Below, in pieces: positions 1 to 7,964 of a DNA stretch of 11,078 nt. Below the pieces are notes generated by a model. The model did not search any database. It had not been told where the DNA came from and worked only from the letters and a program-made list of their open reading frames with translations. The DNA comes from Gemmatimonas phototrophica (GTDB taxonomy: Bacteria; Gemmatimonadota; Gemmatimonadetes; Longimicrobiales; Gaopeijiaceae): positions 1 to 11,078 of the forward strand of contig CAMCNM010000039.1 in NCBI GenBank assembly GCA_945876015.1, written 5' to 3'. Every line of letters starts with the position of its first letter. Within the stretch, counting starts at the first letter, position 1. Both the position numbers and the translations under genes were made by a program.

Positions 1-95
1 GGCTCAGATGCGAAGCATCTGGAGCGCAGGGAGCGAAGCGACCGGAGCGCCCCCCGAGAAGGGCGCCCCGTCCCGCCCTGACCGGACCTAAGCGC
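1..95. other. Non-coding tail after guaA with inverted repeats; possible terminator or dispersed repeat
   Basis: These bases follow the guaA stop and hold no convincing gene. A perfect 7-base-pair hairpin, CAGATGC-GAA-GCATCTG, spans 5-21. A second stem pairs GCGCCC (47-52) with GGGCGC (61-66) across eight bases. The heptamer GCGAAGC occurs at 10-16 and 33-39, and GGAGCG at 21-26, 30-35 and 44-49. In the transcript direction no T-tract follows either stem, so an intrinsic terminator is not proven; Rho-dependent ending or a family of short genomic repeats is equally possible. Confidence 0.4.
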
Positions 96-1646
96 TCACT
101 CCCATTCGATGGTCGCTGGGGGCTTGGAGCTGATGTCGTACGTAACGCGGTTCACACCCTTCACCTCGTTGATGATGCGCGTGCTCATCCGCCCCAGCAC
201 GTCCGGCGGGAACGGATACCAGTCCGCGGTCATCCCGTCGCGTGACGTCACGGCACGGAGCGCGACCACGTTCTCGTAGGTGCGGAAGTCTCCCATCACG
301 CCCACCGACTGGACCGGCAGCAGGACCGCGAACGCCTGCCAGATCTCGTCGTAGAGGCCCGCGCTGCGGATCTCCTCCAGGTAGATCGTGTCGGCATCGC
401 GGAGCACGTCGAGGCGCGGCCTCGTGACCTCGCCCAAAACCCGAATCGCGAGTCCCGGCCCTGGGAACGGATGCCTGCCCACGAACTCCTCCGGCAACCC
501 CAGCTCGCGACCGACCTGACGTACCTCGTCCTTGAACAGCTCACGCAGGGGCTCGATCAGCTCGAACGGCATGTCGGCGGGAAGGCCGCCCACGTTGTGG
601 TGCGTCTTGATCGTGGCGGACGGACCGCCCTTGGGAGACACCGACTCGATGACGTCGGGATAGAGCGTGCCCTGCACCAGGAAGCGCGCGCCCGAGCCGG
701 CATTCTTCACCGCGTCCGAGAACACGTCGATGAACGTGCCTCCGATGCGCTTCCGCTTCTGCTCGGGGTCGGTCACACCCGCGAGCGCGCCGAGGAAGCG
801 GTCCGCGGCGTCTACCACGACGAGCTTCATTTTCATGTGGCTGTGGAACATGCGCTCCACCGACTCGCGCTCGTGCTTGCGCAGCAGGCCGTTGTCCACG
901 AACACGCAGGTCAGCTGGTCGCCGATCGCGCGATGCACCAGTGAAGCGGCCACGGAGGAATCCACTCCGCCCGACAGGCCGCAGATGACCTGGGCATCAC
1001 CCACCTGGCGGCGCACCGCCTCCACCGTGTCCTCGACGAACGCGCCCGCGGTCCACGTCGGCTCGCAGCCGCACACAGCAAAGAGGAAGTTCGAGATCAC
1101 CTCGTCGCCACGCGCGGTGTGCGCCACCTCGGGGTGGAACTGCACACCGTAGATCTTCCTGTCCGCGTGCCCGAACGCGGCGACCGGCAGGGTCTCGGTG
1201 GAGGCGAGCGCGCGGTAGCCCTTCGGCAGCTCGTCCACGTGATCGCCGTGCGAGCACCACACCACGGTCTTCTCACCCGCGGCGAATCCGTCGAGCAACA
1301 GCCCTGGCTCGCGCACGCTCAGCTCGGCGCGGCCGTACTCGCGCTTGCCGTGCACGACCTTGGCACCCTCGATCTGCGCGATCAGCTGCATCCCGTAGCA
1401 GATCCCCAGGACCGGCACGCCGAGCGTGAGCAGCTTGGGATCCGCCGTTGGAGCATCCTTTTCATAGACGGAAGCAGGGCCGCCCGAGAGGACGATGCCC
1501 TTGGCGCCCCATTCCCGGATCCACTCCAGGCTGCGATCGGACGGATGTATCTCGCAGTAGACGCGCTCCTCGCGAACTCGCCGCGCGATCAGCTGGGTGA
1601 ACTGCGAGCCGTAGTCGAGGATCAGGATCCGATCGTGTTCGTGCAC
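96..1646 (-). CDS. guaA: GMP synthase (glutamine-hydrolysing)
   Basis: Converts XMP, ATP and glutamine to GMP in the cytoplasm. From the GTG at 1646 it has 516 residues, a normal length. The class I glutamine amidotransferase domain (about 6-195) shows DYGSQF (11-16), GICYGMQ (81-87) with nucleophile C83, and FHPEVAHT (170-177) with H171 and E173. The ATP pyrophosphatase domain has the P-loop SGGVDSS (225-231) and [11 protein letters not shown] (249-259). The C-terminal XMP-binding/dimerisation domain shows [10 protein letters not shown] (347-356), [17 protein letters not shown] (390-406) and the characteristic end [14 protein letters not shown]. The protein begins [14 protein letters not shown], matching the family. 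An ATG at 1727 would add 27 unconserved residues overlapping lysA and was rejected. The GTG lies one base after the lysA TGA, so translation is probably coupled. It is the last gene seen in the operon. Confidence 0.98.
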   Translation of the reverse strand: MHEHDRILILDYGSQFTQLIARRVREERVYCEIHPSDRSLEWIREWGAKGIVLSGGPASVYEKDAPTADPKLLTLGVPVLGICYGMQLIAQIEGAKVVHGKREYGRAELSVREPGLLLDGFAAGEKTVVWCSHGDHVDELPKGYRALASTETLPVAAFGHADRKIYGVQFHPEVAHTARGDEVISNFLFAVCGCEPTWTAGAFVEDTVEAVRRQVGDAQVICGLSGGVDSSVAASLVHRAIGDQLTCVFVDNGLLRKHERESVERMFHSHMKMKLVVVDAADRFLGALAGVTDPEQKRKRIGGTFIDVFSDAVKNAGSGARFLVQGTLYPDVIESVSPKGGPSATIKTHHNVGGLPADMPFELIEPLRELFKDEVRQVGRELGLPEEFVGRHPFPGPGLAIRVLGEVTRPRLDVLRDADTIYLEEIRSAGLYDEIWQAFAVLLPVQSVGVMGDFRTYENVVALRAVTSRDGMTADWYPFPPDVLGRMSTRIINEVKGVNRVTYDISSKPPATIEWE

Positions 1647-1647
1647 C

Positions 1648-2952
1648 TCAGCGCTCTCCCCTTCCGCCCTTGCCGGGCTTCTCCCATGGAATCGTTTCGC
1701 CCCGCACGAGGTCCTCAATCGTCTCACGCTCCCGCACCACGTGCGCCTGATCGCCCTCGATCAGGATCTCCGCCGGACGGCGGCGCGCGTTGTAGTTGGA
1801 GGCCATCGCGAAGCCGTACGCGCCCACCGTTCGGACCGCGAGCACGTCACCCGGCTCGGGCAGCTCGAGCGGGCGGGCCCGCGCGAGGAAGTCGCCACTC
1901 TCGCAGATCGGACCCACGACGTCTACCACCTCGATGTGGGGCGCCCCTGGCATCACGACCGGCTCGATCGCGTGGTAGGCGTCGTAGTGGCTCGGCCGGA
2001 TCAGCTCGCTCATGCCGCCGTCCACGATGACGAACCACTTCGTCCCCAGCCGCTTCACGTATTCGACGCGCGTGAGCAGCACACCCGCTTCACCGACGAT
2101 GAACCGTCCGGGCTCCATCACCAGACGGAGGCCGGCAGACTTCACCAGCGGCAGAATGACGTTCGCGAGGTCCTCAATCACGAGGCGCGGCTCCGCGTCG
2201 TAGGGAACGCCGTACCCCCCGCCGATGTCCACGAACTCCAGCTCGTCCCCCTCCTCACGCAGGCGCGGCACCATCGCGATCACGCGGGACAACGCATCGA
2301 AGTAGGGACGCGGCTCGAGGATCTGGGAGCCGATGTGGACGTCGATGCCCCGCGCCCGGAGGTGGGGACGGCCGCGCGCCCACGCGTACAGCTCGAAGCC
2401 CTCGTCCACCATCACGCCGAACTTGGTCTCGGCGTGACCGGTACGCGTGTACTCGTGCGGTGTCGGCGAGACGATCTCCGGGTTCACCCGGATCGCGAAC
2501 GGCGCCACCGCGCCCATCGAGGCCGCCACCGCGTCGAGGCGCTTGAGCTCGCCCCTGCTCTCGACGTTGAACGAGTAGATCCCGGCCTCGATGCCCTCGC
2601 GCAGCTCCTCTTCGGTCTTCCCCACGCCTGCGTAGAGCATCCGCTCGGTCGGAATGCCCGCCCGCCGCGCACGGTACAGCTCGCCCAGGCTGACGATGTC
2701 CGCGCCCGCCCCGAGCTGCCCGAGGCGATGCAGGATCGCGAGGTTGCCGTTCGCCTTCACCGAGTACGCGACGAGGTGGTCCACCTCGCGGAACGCGTGC
2801 GTGAAGGCGTGATAGCGCGCCTCGATCTGCTCCAGATGGTAGACGTAGAGCGGCGTGCCGAAGCGCTCGGCCAGCTCGCTCAGCCGGAAGGGACCGGCGC
2901 AGAGCTCACCATCGACTCGCGGGAAAGGGACGGTCAGTACGCCCGTGCCCAC
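1648..2952 (-). CDS. lysA: Diaminopimelate decarboxylase
   Basis: PLP enzyme of fold type III that decarboxylates meso-diaminopimelate to L-lysine, the last step of the DAP pathway. With the GTG at 2952 it is 434 residues, a normal length. Seen are YSVKAN (64-69), where K67 binds PLP; HIGSQ (206-210); [10 protein letters not shown] (242-251); [11 protein letters not shown] (280-290); CESGD (350-354), with the C350/E351 active-site pair; and [17 protein letters not shown] (378-394) with Y379. A longer open frame reaches 3096, but the extra 48 residues lie antiphase inside proS, are low in complexity and unlike the family, so they were excluded. The chosen start has a GGAGG four bases upstream and overlaps proS by 19 bases. 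A CTG at 2937 is a weaker alternative. The Gly/Arg-rich tail (PGKGGRGER) encodes the guaA Shine-Dalgarno sequence. Confidence 0.96.
   Translation of the reverse strand: MGTGVLTVPFPRVDGELCAGPFRLSELAERFGTPLYVYHLEQIEARYHAFTHAFREVDHLVAYSVKANGNLAILHRLGQLGAGADIVSLGELYRARRAGIPTERMLYAGVGKTEEELREGIEAGIYSFNVESRGELKRLDAVAASMGAVAPFAIRVNPEIVSPTPHEYTRTGHAETKFGVMVDEGFELYAWARGRPHLRARGIDVHIGSQILEPRPYFDALSRVIAMVPRLREEGDELEFVDIGGGYGVPYDAEPRLVIEDLANVILPLVKSAGLRLVMEPGRFIVGEAGVLLTRVEYVKRLGTKWFVIVDGGMSELIRPSHYDAYHAIEPVVMPGAPHIEVVDVVGPICESGDFLARARPLELPEPGDVLAVRTVGAYGFAMASNYNARRRPAEILIEGDQAHVVRERETIEDLVRGETIPWEKPGKGGRGER
1656..1663 (-). promoter_or_regulatory. Ribosome binding site for guaA inside lysA
   Basis: The minus strand reads AAGGGGAG within the last lysA codons, nine bases before the GTG at 1646. 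It supports starting guaA just after the lysA stop rather than at an upstream ATG at 1727, which would overlap lysA by 80 bases. Confidence 0.55.
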
Positions 2953-4400
2953 ACCACCTCCATCTTGGACGCCCCACCGCCGCCGATGCACGTGGTCGGA
3001 GCCGTCCCGGACCGGAACTCGGGATCCGGGATCACCCGGATCGTCGCCTTCATCTCCTCCTTGGCGCGCGCCTCCACGGCCGGATCGCCGCTCCATCCTG
3101 TGTAGACGAACCCGCCCTTGGTCTCGAGGATCTCCTTCATCTCACCCCAATCCTTCACGCCGCGGTGGGAGTTCTCCTCACGGCGCTTCTGCGCGCGCGC
3201 GAGCAGCTCCCGCTGGAATGCGTCGAGTCGATCGGGCAGCATCGAGATGGCGTGATGCTGAGGCAGGAACTCCTTCCGCTCCCCGCCTTCCGGCTTGACC
3301 CGGCGCACCAGCACGACCTGCTGCTTGTCCAGATCCTTGGGACCCAGCTCCATCCGGAACGGCACACCCTTCCGCTCCCACTCGTAGAACTTGGCCCCGG
3401 GGCTCAGGTGGTCGCGATGGTCCACCTTCACACGCACGCGCTGCGCCGTGAGCATGCCGCCCAGCTCGTCGGCCTTGTGGTGGATCGCCTCGGCCTTCGA
3501 GTCGCCGGCCTTAACGATCGGCACGATCACGACCTGCACGGGCGCGAGCTTGGGTGGAACGACGATGCCCTCGTCGTCTCCGTGCGTCATCACCATCCCG
3601 CCGACCATTCTCGTGGACACACCCCACGACGTGTTCCAGGCGTACTCCTCCTTCCCCTCCACGCTCTGGAACTTGAAGTCGAACTGCCTGGAGAAGTTCT
3701 GGCCGAGGAAGTGGGATGTCCCGGCCTGTAGCGCGCGATTGTCCTGCATCATCGCCTCGAGGCCGTACGTCCGTACCGCCCCCGCGAACTTCTCCGAGTC
3801 GGTCTTCCGCCCCGTGACGACGGGCATCGCGATCCACTTCTCCATGAACTCGCGATAGACCCCGAGCATCTTCAGGGCCTCTACCTCGGCCTCCTCGGCA
3901 GTCGCGTGCGCGGTATGCCCCTCCTGCCAGAGGAACTCCGAGGTGCGCAGGAACAGGCGGGTACGCAGCTCCCACCGCATCACGTTCGCCCACTGGTTCA
4001 TGAGCAGGGGCAGGTCGCGGTAGCTCTGCACCCACTTGCTCATCATGTGGTAGATCATGGTCTCGGACGTCGGCCGGATCACCAGCGCTTCCTCGAGCTC
4101 CTTTCCTCCCGCGTGCGTCACTACGGCGAGCTCGGGCTTGAATCCCTCGACGTGCTCCTTCTCCTTCTCGATGAAGCTCATCGGGATGAGGAGGGGGAAG
4201 TACGCGTTCTCGTGGCCGGTGTCCTTGAACCTCTGGTCGAGAGCGGCCTGCATGCGCTCCCAGATGCCGTAGCCCCAGGGCCGGATGACCATCGCCCCCT
4301 TCACGGGCGAGTAGTCGGCCAGCTCGGCGCGGAGCACGACCTCGTTGTACCACGCCGAGAAATCCTCCGCGCGAGGCGTCAGCTTCTTGTCGTCAGCCAT
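2934..4400 (-). CDS. proS: Proline--tRNA ligase, archaeal/eukaryotic type without editing domain
   Basis: Class II synthetase that charges tRNA-Pro. At 488 residues it is the short form: motif 2 follows directly without the roughly 180-residue INS editing domain of E. coli-type ProRS, so any clearing of Ala-tRNA-Pro would need a separate trans-acting protein. Motifs seen are GAMVIRPWGYGIWE (35-48), VIRPTSET (107-114), RTRLFLRTSEFLWQEGHTAH (146-165), AGTSHFLGQNF (226-236) and motif 3 around TRMVGGMVMTHGDD (263-276) with R264. An anticodon-binding domain lies at about 285-400. The C-terminal module (about 425-488) ends in WARAY, as is typical, but C471 is the only cysteine in the whole protein, so the four-cysteine zinc site of T. 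thermophilus ProRS is gone. The ATG at 4400 sits 8 bases inside the hisS end, with GGGGA seven bases upstream. The last codons carry the lysA ribosome binding site. Confidence 0.96.
   Translation of the reverse strand: MADDKKLTPRAEDFSAWYNEVVLRAELADYSPVKGAMVIRPWGYGIWERMQAALDQRFKDTGHENAYFPLLIPMSFIEKEKEHVEGFKPELAVVTHAGGKELEEALVIRPTSETMIYHMMSKWVQSYRDLPLLMNQWANVMRWELRTRLFLRTSEFLWQEGHTAHATAEEAEVEALKMLGVYREFMEKWIAMPVVTGRKTDSEKFAGAVRTYGLEAMMQDNRALQAGTSHFLGQNFSRQFDFKFQSVEGKEEYAWNTSWGVSTRMVGGMVMTHGDDEGIVVPPKLAPVQVVIVPIVKAGDSKAEAIHHKADELGGMLTAQRVRVKVDHRDHLSPGAKFYEWERKGVPFRMELGPKDLDKQQVVLVRRVKPEGGERKEFLPQHHAISMLPDRLDAFQRELLARAQKRREENSHRGVKDWGEMKEILETKGGFVYTGWSGDPAVEARAKEEMKATIRVIPDPEFRSGTAPTTCIGGGGASKMEVVWARAY
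2957..2961 (-). promoter_or_regulatory. Ribosome binding site for lysA inside proS
   Basis: GGAGG on the minus strand, encoded within the final proS codons (MEVV), lies 4 bases before a GTG at 2952 in the lysA frame. It is the strongest start signal near the conserved LysA N-terminus and sets the start used here. Confidence 0.6.
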
Positions 4401-5685
4401 CGGTTCTTCCCCAAAGCTCCTTCAAGCTCACCTCTCTCTCCTGTCCAGACGCCATGTCCTTCACCATCGCGACACCACGGGACATCTCCGTGGGACCCAA
4501 CACGATCACCTCTCGAGCCCCCTCGCTCGCGGCCACCTTGAATTGCTTCCCCACCGACTGCGGCTTGAGCGAGTACGCGACGCTCCGCCCCTGATCCCGC
4601 AGCGCGTGCGCCAGCGTGAGCAGCTGCGGTCGCAGCTCGTCCACCACCGTGACCAGGAAGTAGTCGATCGAGCGCGCCGTGTCGGGCAGGAGCCCGCGCT
4701 CGCGCAGCAAGTCGGTCAGCACCACGTCCCCCATCCCGAATCCGACCGCGGGGAGCGCCTCGCCTCCGACCAGCTCGAGCAGCCGGTCGTAGCGGCCGCC
4801 CCCGCAGATCGCGCGCATCTTGCCCTTCCGGTCGAACAACTCGAACACGATGCCCGTGTAGTACGCGAGCCCGCGCACGATCCGGAGGTCGAGCTCGACG
4901 AACGAGCCGAGCCCCATCGCTCCGAGCGTCCCCATGTACTCGCGGAGGCGAGCGACTTCCTCGGCGACCTCGTCGCGTCCCGCGAAGTGGGTCGCGACGT
5001 CGTCGAGGGTTCCGCCCAGCAGCTCGAGGATCGCGCCGGCCTCCCGCTCCGAAACCCCGGTGGCCGCGATCAGACGCTCGCTGGTCTTGTCGGGGCCCTC
5101 CCGCTCGAGCTTGTCGATCACGCCGAAGGCGGCCATCCGCCTACCCTCTTCCACCCCGCCGGCGCTCAGAAGGGCCGCCAGGAGCCGCCGGTCCGAGACG
5201 CGCGCGCGCACGTCCTGATCGGTGAGCCCCAGGGCGCGCAGGCCGTCGAGCCCGACCGCGAGCACCTCGGCGTCCGCCGACACCCCCTCCTCGCCGACCA
5301 CGTCCACGTTCCACTGGAAGTGCTCGCGCAGGCGGCCGCGCTGCTGCCGCTCGTAGCGGAACAGCTGGGGGACGGCGAACCAGCGGATCGGCTTGGGCAG
5401 GGCGCGGCTCCGCTCGGCGAGGATGCGCGCGAGCGACGGCGTCATCTCCGGCCGGAGCGCGACCGCGCGGTCACCCTTGTCCGTGAAGTTGTAGAGCTGC
5501 CCGACGATCTCGGGACCGCTCTTCTCCACGTACAGCTCGAGCGGCTCTAGCGGGGGGCCGTCGTACTCCAGAAAGCCGTAGCGCCGGGAAACCCGGCGCC
5601 ACGCCTCGAAGATGTGTGACCTGACCGCGAGGTCCTCGGGGGGGAAATCCCGGAACCCGGGGAGTCGTTGGAATCCCTTGGACAT
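4393..5685 (-). CDS. hisS: Histidine--tRNA ligase, divergent RDF type
   Basis: Class II synthetase that charges tRNA-His in the cytoplasm. Numbering from the ATG at 5685 gives 430 residues, the usual length. The N-terminus has GFRDFPPEDL (10-19). RPEMTP (78-83) carries E80. Motif 2 is FRYERQQRGRLREHFQ (109-124) with R110; its spacing matches E. coli HisRS, and Q115 and R120 align with E. coli Q118 and R123. RGLAYYTG (271-278) replaces the usual RGLDYYT. GGGRYD is at 295-300. Motif 3 is GFGMGDVVL (315-323), with V322 where the class II arginine normally sits. The C-terminal anticodon-binding domain covers about 338-420. An in-frame TTG at 5724 would add 13 unconserved residues and was not chosen; neither start has a Shine-Dalgarno sequence. 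The gene overlaps proS by 8 bases. A HisZ-type paralogue is less likely because the anticodon domain is intact. Confidence 0.93.
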   Translation of the reverse strand: MSKGFQRLPGFRDFPPEDLAVRSHIFEAWRRVSRRYGFLEYDGPPLEPLELYVEKSGPEIVGQLYNFTDKGDRAVALRPEMTPSLARILAERSRALPKPIRWFAVPQLFRYERQQRGRLREHFQWNVDVVGEEGVSADAEVLAVGLDGLRALGLTDQDVRARVSDRRLLAALLSAGGVEEGRRMAAFGVIDKLEREGPDKTSERLIAATGVSEREAGAILELLGGTLDDVATHFAGRDEVAEEVARLREYMGTLGAMGLGSFVELDLRIVRGLAYYTGIVFELFDRKGKMRAICGGGRYDRLLELVGGEALPAVGFGMGDVVLTDLLRERGLLPDTARSIDYFLVTVVDELRPQLLTLAHALRDQGRSVAYSLKPQSVGKQFKVAASEGAREVIVLGPTEMSRGVAMVKDMASGQEREVSLKELWGRTDG

Positions 5686-5696
5686 GATGGGGGGCG

Positions 5697-5724
5697 AATC
5701 TATCGCCGGACGGGGTTTGGACAA
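5697..5724 (-). promoter_or_regulatory. Weak candidate internal promoter upstream of hisS
   Basis: In the 78-base folC-hisS gap, the largest between two genes in this window, the minus strand reads TTGTCC (5724-5719), a 16-base spacer, then TAGATT (5702-5697). Each hexamer matches four of six positions of the sigma-70 consensus. The ATG of hisS begins 11 bases after TAGATT, so a transcript from here would be nearly leaderless. That fits the lack of any Shine-Dalgarno sequence before this ATG. The rest of the gap is GC-rich, with a CGGCC/GGCCG inverted repeat at 5730-5742 and no T-tract after it. The match is modest and the phylum's promoter consensus is unknown. Confidence 0.25.
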
Positions 5725-5763
5725 CGGCCCGGCCGACGGCCGAGGTGGGGTCGAAGCGCCGCG

Positions 5764-7086
5764 TCAGCCCCCAAACGGGCAGCGGTTAAGGTAGCGGAGG
5801 GCATCCCCGACGGTGTGGCTCGACCCGGTCACGATCACGGTTCCCTTCCCGGCGGCGCTTTGCGCGTGGCCCAACGCCCGCTCGAACTCGCCCTCGGTGG
5901 TGAGCTGGTATCCGTCGGGGAGGAGAGGACGGAGCACGGTCGCCGCCCTGTTGGGATCCCATCGCCGCTCGGCGGGGGCGGAGGGCGGCTGGGTCAGGAT
6001 CGCCCGGTCTGCCCGCCGGAAGATCGGAGGGAGCATGCGGCTCCACTCCTTGTCGTCCAGAACGCCCACCAGCACGACCCAGGGGCGGGGCAGCGTCAGC
6101 CGGTCGAGCAGGTCGCACAGGGACGCGGCGCCCGCGGCGTTGTGGGCGACGTCGAACAGCCAGGTGCGGCGGTCGATCTCCTCGATCTGGGCGCGCCCCG
6201 GCCAGCCGACCCCGGCCAGCCCAGTCACCACGTCGCGCAGAGAAGGACGAAGCTCATTCGGAAGGTGTTCGACCGCCTCGACGGCCAGGGCGGCGTTCAG
6301 CGCCTGATGCTCTCCGGCGAGCGGGATGGTGAGATCAAGCACGCCCCACGTGCGCGTGTCGAACTTGAACGAGGTTTGGTCCCGCTCCACGACCACGTCG
6401 CGCACGCGGCTTCGGTCGAGCACGTGCATGGGCGCACCCACCACCCCACAGGCCTTCCTCAGCACGTCGAGGACGGCGGGGTCGCCCTCGGCGGTCACGA
6501 GCGGCACTCCCGCCTTCGCGATCCCGGCCTTCTCCCCTGCGATCAGCTCGAGCGTGTTCCCGAGGTAGTCGGCGTGGTCCATCGCCACGTTCGTCACCAC
6601 GGAGACCTCGGGACGCACCACGTTGGTTGCATCGAGCCGGCCTCCCAGCCCCACCTCCACCACAGCCACCTCCACACGCTCGCGATGGAGCACGTGAAAG
6701 GCGAGCACCGTCGCCGCCTCGAAGAACGTGAGCCGCTGCCGAACGAGCACCTCCCGGATCTGGTCCGCCGCGTCCACCAGCCGCTTCTCGAGGACCGGGC
6801 GCCCGCCCACCTGGAAGCGCTCGCGGAACGAGCAGAGGTGCGGGGACGTGTAGAGACCCGTGCGCAGCCGACTGGCCGCGAGGACCGAGGAGAGCGTAGC
6901 AGCGACCGATCCTTTCCCATTGGTCCCACCCACGTGGATGGTGGGATAGCTCCAATGCGGATTGCCCAGCTCTTCGAGGGCGGTTACCACCCGGCCGAGT
7001 CCCCATTCGACGCCGGTGGCGAGCGGCGGGAAGAGGCGGGAGAACAGAGGATCGGTGATGGGCCGGTCGAGCCGGTCCGGTGCCAC
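5764..7086 (-). CDS. folC: Folylpolyglutamate synthase / dihydrofolate synthase (FolC)
   Basis: Cytoplasmic Mur-ligase-family enzyme that adds glutamate to folates with ATP, and in many bacteria also glutamylates dihydropteroate to dihydrofolate. The 440-residue length is normal. The P-loop is GGTNGKGS (53-60). It is followed by TSPHL (80-84), VEVGLGGRLDATN (143-155), DHADYLGNT (170-178) and EKAGIAK (185-191), whose K186 aligns with the carbamylated lysine of the family. GEHQALNAALA is at 258-268 and DVAHN (312-316) opens the C-terminal domain. Substrate range cannot be told from sequence alone, so bifunctionality is inferred. The start is GTG at 7086, 5 bases after the accD TGA; no ATG is available near the conserved N-terminus. 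A CTG at 7095 with better Shine-Dalgarno spacing is an alternative. It ends 78 bases before the preferred hisS start. Confidence 0.96.
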   Translation of the reverse strand: MAPDRLDRPITDPLFSRLFPPLATGVEWGLGRVVTALEELGNPHWSYPTIHVGGTNGKGSVAATLSSVLAASRLRTGLYTSPHLCSFRERFQVGGRPVLEKRLVDAADQIREVLVRQRLTFFEAATVLAFHVLHRERVEVAVVEVGLGGRLDATNVVRPEVSVVTNVAMDHADYLGNTLELIAGEKAGIAKAGVPLVTAEGDPAVLDVLRKACGVVGAPMHVLDRSRVRDVVVERDQTSFKFDTRTWGVLDLTIPLAGEHQALNAALAVEAVEHLPNELRPSLRDVVTGLAGVGWPGRAQIEEIDRRTWLFDVAHNAAGAASLCDLLDRLTLPRPWVVLVGVLDDKEWSRMLPPIFRRADRAILTQPPSAPAERRWDPNRAATVLRPLLPDGYQLTTEGEFERALGHAQSAAGKGTVIVTGSSHTVGDALRYLNRCPFGG

Positions 7087-7091
7087 CGAAC

Positions 7092-7946
<855 letters not shown>

Positions 7947-7952
7947 CCGCCT

Positions 7953-7957
7953 CTCCC
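7953..7957 (-). promoter_or_regulatory. Ribosome binding site for accD
   Basis: On the minus strand the rodA-accD gap reads GGGAG followed by six bases and the ATG at 7946. This is one of the few well-placed Shine-Dalgarno sequences in the window and supports the accD start. It lies in the 18-base spacer after the rodA TAG. Confidence 0.6.
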
Positions 7958-7964
7958 GCCGGGG

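Noticed and set aside
1..81. Two short plus-strand frames open from the window edge (stops at 79-81 and about 89-91), possibly the end of a convergent gene
   Set aside because: Fewer than 30 codons, made of repeated GGAGCG/GCGAAGC units, and no recognisable C-terminus; coding cannot be supported from this window.
1647..1727. N-terminal extension of guaA to the ATG at 1727
   Set aside because: It would overlap lysA by 80 bases and add 27 unconserved residues, while GTG at 1646 starts at the normal family position with a ribosome binding site.
2953..3096. N-terminal extension of lysA to 3096
   Set aside because: The 48 added residues are Gly/Arg/Asp-rich, unlike any DAP decarboxylase, and lie antiphase inside proS; a GTG with GGAGG at 2952 explains the start.
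1741..3105. Open frame of about 450 codons on the plus strand, opposite lysA
   Set aside because: Mirrors lysA codon structure, has biased His/Arg composition, and no independent start signal or motif.
4393..5685. HisZ (ATP phosphoribosyltransferase regulatory subunit) instead of HisS
   Set aside because: HisZ lacks the anticodon-binding domain, whereas this protein has it in full, together with motif 2 and an adjacent synthetase gene.
5730..5742. CGGCC-GAC-GGCCG inverted repeat after folC as an intrinsic terminator
   Set aside because: The stem is only five base pairs and no T-tract follows; such repeats are expected by chance in GC-rich DNA.
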